From Prado023 sp963753075 (GTDB taxonomy: Bacteria > Actinomycetota > Actinomycetes > S36-B12 > CAIYMF01), in contig CAVWAR010000008.1 in the NCBI GenBank assembly GCA_963753075.1, positions 62,001 through 126,000 on the forward strand: a DNA stretch of 64,000 bases, given 5' to 3'. Shown here one piece after another: positions 8,805 through 16,685 of this stretch. Under the pieces are notes generated by a model that did not search any database, was not told the origin of the DNA, and was given only the letters and a program-made list of their open reading frames with translations. How positions within the stretch are numbered: position 1 is the stretch's first letter; each line of letters begins with the position of its first letter. Both the position numbers and the translations under genes were made by a program.

Positions 8805-10983
8805 TCAGCGCAGGTCGAACCGGTCGAGGTTCATCACCTTGTCCCACGCAGCCACGAAGTCGGCGACGAACTTGCCCGCCGCGTCGTCGGTGGCGTAGGC
8901 CTCGGCGAGGGCACGCAGCTGGGAGTTCGAGCCGAACACGAGGTCAACACGGCTGCCGGTCCACTTGGGTTCGCCCGTGGCGCGATCGCGACCCTCGAAC
9001 GTCTCCTCGGACTCACCTGTCGGCGCCCACACCGTGCCGATGTCGAGCAGGTTCACGAAGAAGTCCGTGGTCAGCTGCTCGGGGCGCTCGGTGAGCACGC
9101 CGAGGGCCGACCCGTCGTAGTTCGTGTTCAGGGCCCGCATGCCGCCCACGAGGACGGTCAGCTCGGGCGCGGTCAGCGTGAGCATCTGGGCGCGATCCAC
9201 CAGGAGCGCCTCCGCCGACAGCAGGGCGCCCTTCCCGAGGTAGTTGCGGAACCCGTCGGCCGCCGGCTCCAGAACGGCGAACGCCTCCTCGTCGGTCTGC
9301 TCCTGCGTGGCGTCCGTCCGGCCGGGCGTGAACGGGACCTGGATGTCGTGCCCCGCGTCCCTGGCCGCCTGCTCCACTGCCGCGCACCCCCCGAGCACGA
9401 TGAGGTCTGCGAGCGACACCGCAGTGCCCCCGGTCTGGGCGGCGTTGAAGTCCGCCTGGATCCCCTCCAGGGTTCGCAGCACGGCAGCCAACCCGGCAGG
9501 GTCGTTCACTGCCCAGTCGTTCTGGGGGGCGAGCCGGAGCCGGGCCCCGTTGGCGCCACCGCGCTTGTCGGTGTTGCGGAAGGTCGAGGCTGACGCCCAC
9601 GCAGTCGAGACCAGCTGCGAGATGGACAGCCCCGAGGCGAGGAGGGTGGCCTTGAGCGCGGCGACGTCCTGCGCTCCGATGAGGTCGTGGGTGACCGCGG
9701 GGACCGGGTCCTGCCACAGCAGCTCCTCGGCGGGAACCTCCGGGCCCAGGTAGCGAGTGATCGGTCCCATGTCGCGGTGGGTCAGCTTGAACCACGCTCG
9801 GGCGAACGCATCGGCGAACTCCTGCGGGTTCTCGTAGAAGCGCCGTGAGATCGGCTCGTAGATCGGGTCCATCCGCAGCGCGAGGTCGGTCGTGAGCATG
9901 ACCGGGGCCTGCGTCTTGCCCGGATCGTGCGGGTCGGGGACGGTGCTCGCCGCGGCCGGATCGGTCGGGACCCACTGCCAGGCACCCGCCGGGCTCTTCG
10001 CGAGATCCCAGTCGTACTCGAACAGGGTCTCGAAGTAGCTGTTGTCCCACGTGATCGGGGTGGGCGTCCAGGCGCCCTCGAGCCCGCTGGTGATGGTGTC
10101 ATTGCCGCTGCCGCTGCCGTAGCTGCTCATCCAGCCCAGGCCCATCTCCTGCAACGGTGCATCCTCGGGCTCGGGGCCGACGTACTCATCGGGCATGGCG
10201 GCGCCGTGGGTCTTGCCGAACGTGTGCCCGCCAGCGATCAGGGCAACGGTCTCCTCGTCGTTCATCGCCATACGCGCGAACGTCTCCCGGATGTCGCGTG
10301 CAGCGGCCAGCGCGCTCGGCTCGTCCGTTCGGGCCCTCTGGGTTCACGTAGATGAGGCCCATCTGCACCGCCGCCAGCGGGTTGTGCAGCTCGCGGTCGC
10401 CGCTGTAGCGCTCGTCATCGAGCCATGAGGTCTCGGTTCCCCAGTTGATCTGCTCGGGCTCCCAGACGTCCTCGCGCCCGCCGCCGAACCCGAATGTCTG
10501 GAATCCCATGGACTCCAGCGCGCAGTTGCCGGCCAGGACGAACAGGTCGGCCCAGGAGATCTTCCGGCCGTACTTCTTCTTGATCGGCCAGAGCAGCCGA
10601 CGGGCCTTGTCGAGGTTCGCGTTGTCCGGCCAGCTGTTCAGGGGCGCGAAGCGCTGCTCCCCGGAGCCGGCGCCCCCGCGTCCGTCGCTGGTGCGGTAGG
10701 TGCCCGCGCTGTGCCACGCCATCCTGATGAACAGCGGGCCGTAGTGCCCGTAGTCGGCCGGCCACCAGTCCTGCGACGTCGTCATCAGCGTGAAGATGTC
10801 CTGCTTCACCGCCCCGAGGTCGAGGCTCGTGAACTCCTCCGCGTAGTCGAAGTCCGGGCCCATGGGGTCGGCTGTTGGCGGATCCTGATGCAGGACGTTG
10901 ACGTTGAGCTGGTTCGGCCACCAGTCCCGGTTGGACATGCCTCCGGCTGTGTGCGCGACCGGGCACTTGCTCTCGTTGTCCAC
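8805..10983 (-). pseudogene. katG: Catalase-peroxidase KatG with a single-base frameshift
   Basis: Both halves are clearly KatG (haem catalase-peroxidase, H2O2 detoxification; in mycobacteria also isoniazid activation). The N-terminal frame has distal R87, W90, H91 and Y212; the C-terminal frame carries M238 of the Trp-Tyr-Met adduct and proximal H253 in GGHTFGKTHG. All are offset by exactly 17 from the M. tuberculosis numbers. Between Asn219 and Glu221, four bases (10323-10326) stand where three are expected, so the reading frame is lost; the truncated product would end about 57 residues later. Everything else looks under selection, so this is either a very recent mutation or a sequencing/assembly error. 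The GTG start at 10983 has AAGGAG about 8 nt upstream. It lies 78 bp downstream of furA. Confidence 0.9.
10323..10326 (-). other. Frameshift site in katG
   Basis: The minus strand reads AAC-GGAC-GAG where related catalase-peroxidases have a three-base Gly codon between Asn and the following residue. Removing one base restores the frame NPEGPNGEPSALAAARD. There is no long homopolymer, so slippage on a run is not the obvious cause. Confidence 0.85.
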
Positions 10984-11061
10984 GATGTTCTCTCCTTCAG
11001 ATGCAGGGCGGTTGTCAGGCACGGTAGTCCTCTCAGGACCAGGGTTGTCGGCAGGGGTTCA

Positions 11062-11493
11062 TCAGCGCTGAGGTCTCCCGGCACAGTCCGGGCACTGGCC
11101 CCAGTAGGTGACCTCGGCCTCATCGATCGTGTAGCCGTGGTCGTTGGATGGGTCCAGGCAGGGAGCATGGCCGACAGCGCAATCGACATCGGCGATCGCA
11201 CCGCACGACCGACACACGACATGGTGATGGTTGTCTGCGACCCGGGCCTCGAATCGAGCGGTCGAGCCTGCCGGCTGGATGCGCCGAACCAGGCCCGCGC
11301 CGGTGAGGGCACGGAGCACGTCGTAGACGGCCTGCGTCGACACCTCACCCAGTTCCGCACGGACCACGGCGATGATCGAGTCGGTGTCGGCATGCGGATG
11401 CTCGTGGACGGCGCCCAGAACAGCGACCCGAGGGCGTGTCACCCGCAGATCAGCCGCACGCACGATCTGCGCGAGGTCCGTGGTCTCCGGCAC
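11062..11493 (-). CDS. furA: FurA-type ferric uptake/peroxide regulator
   Basis: 143 residues, usual Fur length. A winged-helix N-terminus (LRVTRPRVAVL ... STQAVYDVL) precedes a metal/dimer domain with the HHH motif in NHHHVVC and two zinc-binding CxxC pairs (CRSC, CPDC). Fur proteins sitting before katG in actinobacteria repress katG and themselves and are released by oxidation. The GTG at 11493 is chosen over the longer frame because a good promoter ends exactly 6 nt before it (leaderless). katG follows 78 bp downstream and has its own ribosome binding site. Confidence 0.92.
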   Translation of the reverse strand: MPETTDLAQIVRAADLRVTRPRVAVLGAVHEHPHADTDSIIAVVRAELGEVSTQAVYDVLRALTGAGLVRRIQPAGSTARFEARVADNHHHVVCRSCGAIADVDCAVGHAPCLDPSNDHGYTIDEAEVTYWGQCPDCAGRPQR

Positions 11494-11499
11494 CTCAGC

Positions 11500-11528
11500 A
11501 GTCTCTCGCCATTTCTGGAATGAGTCAA
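11500..11528 (-). promoter_or_regulatory. furA-katG promoter with probable FurA site
   Basis: -35 TTGACT (11523-11528), a 17-bp spacer and -10 GAGACT (11500-11505), then 6 nt to the furA GTG, so the message should be leaderless. The -35/spacer segment CTTGACTCATTCCAGAAA closely resembles, as I remember it, the AT-rich FurA-protected sequence before M. tuberculosis furA, which suggests autoregulation through the same site. Confidence 0.75.
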
Positions 11529-11563
11529 GATCTCGGGTCTGGGTCCACACACCAGAGCGAATC

Positions 11564-11676
11564 GCGCGCGATGGGCACCGTTGGGCCCCGGCTCAGGCAA
11601 GGCCGACCTGGAACGCGCAGGTCGGACACCGATGGCCGTCCCAAGCGGAGGCCTATCGGTGCCTTTCGAGCGCGTC
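11564..11676. repeat. Intergenic repeat element A (three copies of a ~22-bp motif)
   Basis: In the 307-bp gap between furA and the next gene, a motif of the form CGCGCnCGATGGGCACCGnTGG occurs at 11564-11585 (forward), in degenerate form at 11614-11636 (forward), and at 11650-11676 (reverse). The outer copies form inverted ends. The same motif, in the same forward-forward-reverse order when read on the minus strand, makes up element B at 26215-26383. No coding capacity is seen. Confidence 0.6.
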
Positions 11677-11800
11677 TCAGCCCGGCGCCCGGGCCACCTG
11701 CCTCAGACGGTGCCTACCGTGCGCATTGGGCGCTGACCTGGTCCGCCGTGCTGGAGCGGAACACTCGGCGGAGCCGTCCGGGGTCGGATACGGTCGTGCC

Positions 11801-13468
11801 GTGCCGAATCTCGCGTGGATCGTCAGCCTGCAGTCACCGGAACTGGCCGCGGAGGTGGCGCAGCTGCGCGGGCTCCTGGTCGGGTCAGGGTTGGTCGACG
11901 CCGGTGAGCCGACGACGGAGGCCGACCTCGACGTGGCCGACCTGGTCGTCGTGTGGACCGATCATCGACTGCCCCAGTCGCTGGCCGATTCCCTCGCCCG
12001 TCCTGAGGTCGTGGTCCTGCTCGCGGGCCCCAGCCTCGCGCTGGGCGACCCGGACGGGGTCCTGTCGGAGGCTGCGGGACTCGGGTTGGGAGCGAGCTCG
12101 CCACGGCATGACGTCCGGCTGCGCACAGGCGCCGCGGGCAGCCACCTCAGCTCGGCGCGCCACGTCCACGGCGACCATGCCCACCACGATGAGCACGAGC
12201 ACCTCACGGACCGGGTGGCGCAGGTGGAGTGGATCGCCGATGACGTGCGCGTCCTGCGCACTGCCAGGCTCGGGTTGACCGATCATGCCGTCCTGACGTG
12301 GCGCCCAGCGACGTCGACCGGGGTCTGGACCATGGGCACCTCGCCGGGTGCGGTGGTCGACCGCGACGCGACGCGACTGCTCGTCCAGGTCGCGCGGGAG
12401 CTGGTCGGGCAACCGGCACCGGAGCCGATCCGCGTCGGCCTGCTCGGCTACGGCGCCATCGGTCACGAGCACAGCCGCGCCGTGCGCGCCGTCGACGGGC
12501 TCGTGCTCACGGCCGTGTGTGACACCTCACCTGAGCGGCTCAGTGTCGCCAAGGATGCAGCTCCTGGGGTCATGACCACCGCCTCCGCCGACGAGCTCCT
12601 CGATCGCGACGACGTGGACCTCGTCGTGGTCTCCACGCCCCCGAGCACGCACGCCGACTGGGCCCTTCGGGCGATCGACGCCGGGAAGCACGTCGTCGTG
12701 GAGAAGCCGTTCGCGATCAGGGCTGCCGAAGCTGACGCCGTCCTGTCAGCAGCCCGGGACGCCGGCCGGCTCGCGGTGGTGTACCAGAACCGGCGATTCG
12801 ACCCGGACCATCTGGCTGTGCGCCGGCTGGTCCAGTCCGGTGGACTCGGCGAGGTGTTCCACGTCGAGACGTTCGTCGGCGGGTACGGCCACCCCTGCAA
12901 CCTGTGGCACTCCGACGAGGGAGTGTCTGGGGGCGCGTTCTACGACTGGGGGTCACACGTGCTCGACCAGGTGCTCGACCTGATCGACACCGACATCGAG
13001 TACGTCACCGCGGCGGCGCACAAGCGACGGTGGTTCGACGTCACCAACGCCGACCACTCGCGGGTCACCATGCGGTTCACCGACGGGACGGAGGCGGAGT
13101 TCATCCACTCGGACCTGGCCGCTGCGCTCAAGCCCCGCTGGTACGTGCTGGGCACGCACGGAGCCATCCTCGGTACCTGGCGTTCGGAGAAGGTCGTGGC
13201 CCGCAGCGACATCGGGACCCTGGTGGAGGACGAATTGGCACCGGCTGACTCCCCGCCCGCGATCGCGCTGCATTCCAGCGACGGGAGCGTCACCCAGGTC
13301 GCGACCCCGCCGGGCAGCCAGTACGCGTTCCACCGGGAGCTGGCTGACCAACTTCGGTTCGACATCCCCATGACAGTCACCGGAGAGCAGTCGCGCCGGG
13401 TCGTGGCAGTCATGGAGGCGGCAACCGCCTCGGCCGCGGACGGTGGACGGCCGGTGGTCCCGCAGTGA
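11801..13468 (+). CDS. Gfo/Idh/MocA oxidoreductase with N-terminal extra domain
   Basis: 555 residues, about 200 more than the family norm. Residues ~1-205 form an alpha/beta domain resembling ThuA/class I amidotransferase-like folds; it holds a histidine-rich loop (HVHGDHAHHDEHEH, ~125-138). From ~208 a Rossmann dinucleotide fold starts with VGLLGYGAIGHEHSRA, then VVEKPF (the Gfo/Idh/MocA lysine-proline signature) and a C-terminal beta-sheet domain. Likely a NAD(P)-dependent sugar or inositol dehydrogenase. The GTG start follows TACGGT at 6 nt distance (leaderless). Its stop overlaps the start of the next oxidoreductase (GTGA), so the two are translated together. Confidence 0.82.
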   Translation: MPNLAWIVSLQSPELAAEVAQLRGLLVGSGLVDAGEPTTEADLDVADLVVVWTDHRLPQSLADSLARPEVVVLLAGPSLALGDPDGVLSEAAGLGLGASSPRHDVRLRTGAAGSHLSSARHVHGDHAHHDEHEHLTDRVAQVEWIADDVRVLRTARLGLTDHAVLTWRPATSTGVWTMGTSPGAVVDRDATRLLVQVARELVGQPAPEPIRVGLLGYGAIGHEHSRAVRAVDGLVLTAVCDTSPERLSVAKDAAPGVMTTASADELLDRDDVDLVVVSTPPSTHADWALRAIDAGKHVVVEKPFAIRAAEADAVLSAARDAGRLAVVYQNRRFDPDHLAVRRLVQSGGLGEVFHVETFVGGYGHPCNLWHSDEGVSGGAFYDWGSHVLDQVLDLIDTDIEYVTAAAHKRRWFDVTNADHSRVTMRFTDGTEAEFIHSDLAAALKPRWYVLGTHGAILGTWRSEKVVARSDIGTLVEDELAPADSPPAIALHSSDGSVTQVATPPGSQYAFHRELADQLRFDIPMTVTGEQSRRVVAVMEAATASAADGGRPVVPQ

Positions 13469-14430
13469 GCGTCCAGCGACCCGTGCGCTGGGGCTTCCTC
13501 GGGGCCGGCTTCATCGCCTCCCACGCCCTTGGCCCCGCGGTCCATGCGGCTGATGGTGCCGTGCTGCACGCGGTTGGGGCCCGCGACCCCGGCCGGGCCC
13601 AGGCGCTGGAACCGGCGGGACCTGTCGGCTCCTACGCGGACGTGTGCGCCAATCAGGACGTCGACGCGGTCTACATCGCCCTGGCCAACGACGATCACAT
13701 GCGCTGGGTCCGGTTCGCCCTCGAGTGCGGCAAGCACGTCCTGTGCGAGAAGCCGCTGGGCCTCGACGCGCAGGAGGTCGCGATCATGACCGCCGACGCG
13801 CAGGATCGGGGGCTGCTGCTGGTGGAGGCATCGTGGAACCGCTGGCACCCCCGGACCAGGAGGTTCGAGGAGCTGATCGCGGACGTCACCGGTCCACGGG
13901 ATGTGCGCGCCTGGTTCACGTTCCCCACCGTCCCAGCGGACAACTACCGGCTGGATCCGACTCGCGGCGGCGGGGCGCTGCTCGACATCGGCTGCTACAC
14001 GACGTCTGCCGTGCTCTCGGCCCTGGACGCCGACGAGGTCTCGGTGGCACGGGTCGACCGGCATGTCGGCCTGACCGGAGTGGACCTGACCACCACCGCG
14101 GTGCTCACCCATGCCAACGGCTCGGGGACGATCACGGTCTCATTCGAGCAGCCCGAGGCCCAGGGCGTGGTCTTCACAGCGCCCGGGTTGTCCGTCGAGT
14201 TCAGCGGTGAGGCCTTCACGACCTGGCACCAGCCGTGCGCCCTTCGCATCGCTGAGAACGGGGAGTGGCGAGAGGAGACCTTCGCAGCCTGCGACCCATA
14301 CCGGTTGATGGTCGAGGCCGTGTCGGCCCGCATCCGCGGCGAGGCCGCCTGGGTCCTGCCCCTGTCGACCTCGGCGCTGGTGGCCACGGCCCTGGACCAG
14401 ATCGCTGCGACGCCGACGTCGGACGCGTGA
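13465..14430 (+). CDS. Gfo/Idh/MocA family oxidoreductase (short form)
   Basis: 321 residues. Rossmann motif WGFLGAGFIA at ~9-18, CEKPLGLDA with the conserved EKP lysine at ~94-97, and the catalytic-domain segment GGGALLDIGCYT at ~170-181. This is the trans-1,2-dihydrobenzene-1,2-diol dehydrogenase/sugar dehydrogenase type. It is the second gene of a coupled operon: GTG overlaps the previous stop by 4 bp, and its own stop overlaps the thermonuclease start by 4 bp. Confidence 0.85.
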   Translation: MSVQRPVRWGFLGAGFIASHALGPAVHAADGAVLHAVGARDPGRAQALEPAGPVGSYADVCANQDVDAVYIALANDDHMRWVRFALECGKHVLCEKPLGLDAQEVAIMTADAQDRGLLLVEASWNRWHPRTRRFEELIADVTGPRDVRAWFTFPTVPADNYRLDPTRGGGALLDIGCYTTSAVLSALDADEVSVARVDRHVGLTGVDLTTTAVLTHANGSGTITVSFEQPEAQGVVFTAPGLSVEFSGEAFTTWHQPCALRIAENGEWREETFAACDPYRLMVEAVSARIRGEAAWVLPLSTSALVATALDQIAATPTSDA

Positions 14431-14948
14431 ACGCCCAGCTCCTCGCCGTGATCGCGCTGGGGGGAGTGGCCCTGCTCGCCGGGTGTGCGGGCGGTGAATC
14501 GGCATCGACCGGCCCCGGTTCAGCGGGGATCTCAGCGGGCATCGAGGGCACCGGAACCCGCGCGGAGTCCGGCGTGGTCTCCAACGTGGTGGACGGCGAC
14601 ACCGTGGACGTTGACGGGGTCGGCCGGATCCGGGTCATCGGCATCGACACCCCGGAGCGGGGCGCCTGCGGATACGAGTCGGCAACGCAGGCCATGTCCG
14701 TGCTCGTGCTGGACAAGGACGTCACGCTCGTCCCGGGCGCTGCGGACGACGAGGACCGCTATGGGCGGTTGCTGCGCTACGTCGATGTGGGTGCCGTGGA
14801 TGCCGGCCTGTCGCTGATCGAGAACGGCTGGGCGATCGCCCGCTACGACAGCCGTGACGGATACGGCGCGCACCCCCGCCAGGAGCAGTACGTCACTGCT
14901 GACCTGGCAGCCCCGGACCTTGGCTGCTATCCCGACAACGAGCCCTGA
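14427..14948 (+). CDS. Thermonuclease (SNase-like) lipoprotein
   Basis: 173 residues. A lipoprotein signal ends in LLAGC with lipidated Cys20, so the protein sits on the outer face of the membrane. The staphylococcal nuclease fold follows with DGDT (56-59), RVIGIDTPE (69-77; Arg, Asp and Glu of the calcium/catalytic site) and DRYGR (~110-114). Expected activity is calcium-dependent phosphodiester cleavage of DNA or RNA. It is the last gene of the oxidoreductase operon (GTGA overlap), although no metabolic link is obvious. Confidence 0.85.
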   Translation: MNAQLLAVIALGGVALLAGCAGGESASTGPGSAGISAGIEGTGTRAESGVVSNVVDGDTVDVDGVGRIRVIGIDTPERGACGYESATQAMSVLVLDKDVTLVPGAADDEDRYGRLLRYVDVGAVDAGLSLIENGWAIARYDSRDGYGAHPRQEQYVTADLAAPDLGCYPDNEP

Positions 14949-15009
14949 CCGGTCGCCAGCGAGGGCGCCCGTCGCCAGGCCGCGCGAGGCAGAGGGCGTG
15001 AGGCTGGCG

Positions 15010-15717
15010 TCATCCGGTGATGTCGATCCGGTGCACGAGCTCGATCGGTCCCGGCCACCGGACCCGGCTGGACTCGACGCCGGCGAAGCCGCCTGCTTCG
15101 GCCGATTGCACCAGCCGTGGGGCTCGGGTCTCGAATCGGCCCCACCAATCGGGGACGTCGTAGATGATCGCCCGACCTCCGGGGCGCAGCACCCGGTTGA
15201 CCTCGGCGAAGCCGGCGGCGGCATCGGGCCAGTGGTGGACGGAGAACGAGCTGGTCACGAGGTCCACCGACTGATCCGGGACCGGCAGCTTCGTGACATC
15301 ACCGACGATGACCCGAACACGATCATGAAGGTCCTCGCGGGCGATGCGTGCGGTCGCGAGCTCAGCCATCCTGACGTTCACATCGAGTGCGGTGACCGCG
15401 CTGTCGGGGAATGCCCGCGCGATGGCCACCGCCAACCCTCCGGGACCGGCCCCGATGTCGAGGATGTCAAGCCCCCCCTGCCCGTCCATCCGGGCGCGCA
15501 GGTCGATCGCAAGCTCGTTGTAGAGGCCGGCGAGGCCTCGGCCGAAGGTCGCGGCGTAGACGTGGGCGGTGGGCGCTGAGCAGCTGGCCCAGCCGGGTTG
15601 GGGTTCGCCGGAGCCACCCGCCTCGCCCACGGATCCGGATCTGGCCCATCGCGTCCCGGCCGCGGCAGCACCAGCAACGGCGGCGGCGGCCCCGGCAATG
15701 ATCATGGTCGGGCGCAT
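15010..15717 (-). CDS. Class I SAM-dependent methyltransferase, N-terminally membrane-anchored
   Basis: 235 residues. Residues 4-21 are Ala/Gly-rich and hydrophobic (anchor). The methyltransferase core has motif I DIGAGPGG, an acidic residue after strand 2 (ALDVN), GDVTKLPVPDQSVD (motif II) and RVLRPGGRAIIYD (motif III), as in UbiE/COQ5-like enzymes. Substrate unknown. ATG at 15717 is preceded by GATGGAG at 4 nt. It converges with the thermonuclease gene and diverges from the DUF1269-like gene. Confidence 0.78.
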   Translation of the reverse strand: MRPTMIIAGAAAAVAGAAAAGTRWARSGSVGEAGGSGEPQPGWASCSAPTAHVYAATFGRGLAGLYNELAIDLRARMDGQGGLDILDIGAGPGGLAVAIARAFPDSAVTALDVNVRMAELATARIAREDLHDRVRVIVGDVTKLPVPDQSVDLVTSSFSVHHWPDAAAGFAEVNRVLRPGGRAIIYDVPDWWGRFETRAPRLVQSAEAGGFAGVESSRVRWPGPIELVHRIDITG

Positions 15718-15914
15718 GGCTCCATCATCCACCCCCGCCCGTGTCGATTCTGAACCCCCTGGACCGTAGCGACGGATCATCCTCATCGGGTGATGACGTG
15801 CGGTGCCCCGGATGGGCAGAGTCCTACTGATGGGCCACACGCGCCCGTCGGACCGGTTCGCGCACAACGGGTCCAACCGGGCCCGGTGCACACCCCACGA
15901 AGCTAGGAGCACGC

Positions 15915-16421
15915 ATGTCAGACAAGCACCTGATCCTCTCGGTCTTCGCCGATGAGGTTGCCGCCGCCGACGCCGCTGATGCGCTGAAGGAGTCGGGGCT
16001 CACCAGCGGTGACGCGATGGGCATCCTTGCGGTCGACAACGAGGGCAAGCTCAAGGTCGACAAGGTCGGCGGGCGCAGCTGGGGTGCCGGCGCACTCATC
16101 GGGACCGGTGCGCTGCTCCTCGGCCCCGGGGCGGTCATTGCGGCGCCCCTGGTCGGTGGCGGAATGGCCATCGCAGGTGGCACTGCTCTCGGTGGCCTGC
16201 ACCACAAGAGCCTCGGCATGAGCGACGAGGACAAGATTCGGCTGTCCGGTGAGCTGCAGGGTGGCAAGGCCGCGGTGGGGGTCATGGCTCACCCGGAGGA
16301 CTCGGGTGCGGTCGTGGCCAGGCTGACCGAGCTCGGCGGGGTCCCGGAGCACTTCGTGGTGGCCGAGGAGGCCGTCACGGCCGCCAACGACGCGGTTGCC
16401 GCCGCCCAGGCTGAGGGCTGA
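15915..16421 (+). CDS. DUF1269-like glycine-rich protein
   Basis: 168 residues. N-terminal alpha/beta half (HLILSVFADEVAAADAADALK), a central Gly/Ala-rich hydrophobic hairpin (~58-95, GALLLGPGAVIAAPLVGGG) and a C-terminal half resembling the N-terminal fold (VGVMAHPEDSGAVVARL). This arrangement fits DUF1269 family membrane-associated proteins, whose role is not established. AGGAGC lies 6 nt before the ATG. A strong terminator follows. Confidence 0.75.
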   Translation: MSDKHLILSVFADEVAAADAADALKESGLTSGDAMGILAVDNEGKLKVDKVGGRSWGAGALIGTGALLLGPGAVIAAPLVGGGMAIAGGTALGGLHHKSLGMSDEDKIRLSGELQGGKAAVGVMAHPEDSGAVVARLTELGGVPEHFVVAEEAVTAANDAVAAAQAEG

Positions 16422-16426
16422 TCGAC

Positions 16427-16481
16427 GCCGAGCAGCGGCTGCCTGTGCCCCGACGTGGGGCGTGGGCAGCCGCTGCTCGGC
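16427..16481 (+). terminator. Long GC-rich terminator after the DUF1269-like gene
   Basis: A 17-bp perfect outer stem (16427-16443 with 16465-16481, GCCGAGCAGCGGCTGCC and complement) encloses a second small stem (GCCCC/GGGGC). It begins 5 bp after the stop codon. There is no T-tract. Confidence 0.85.
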
Positions 16482-16685
16482 CTCCTGCTGATCCCGCTGC
16501 TCCCGGTGCTCGCGGTCGGCGTGCCGATGCCTCCCGCGCTCCCTCCCAGTTCCCGTGTTTCGCACCCCCGGTGTCTCGACTTGATCCGCGACCGAGCGGA
16601 TTCGGGCTGGTGAACCCGCCGGGTCTCGGCACGCCCGACGTGACATGATCGTGTCCCGGAGAGATTCGCGAGTCCTGGTGGTGGC

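Noticed and set aside
10186..10271. Two overlapping katG pieces as separate genes or a programmed frameshift
   Set aside because: No slippery heptamer or stimulatory structure is visible at 10323-10326, and catalase-peroxidases are not known to use frameshifting; a single-base indel is simpler.
15718..15914. Possible third copy of the intergenic repeat (GTGCGGTGCCCCGGATGGG near 15810)
   Set aside because: Only the GGTGCCC core is shared; flanking bases do not follow the 22-bp motif and there is no inverted partner.
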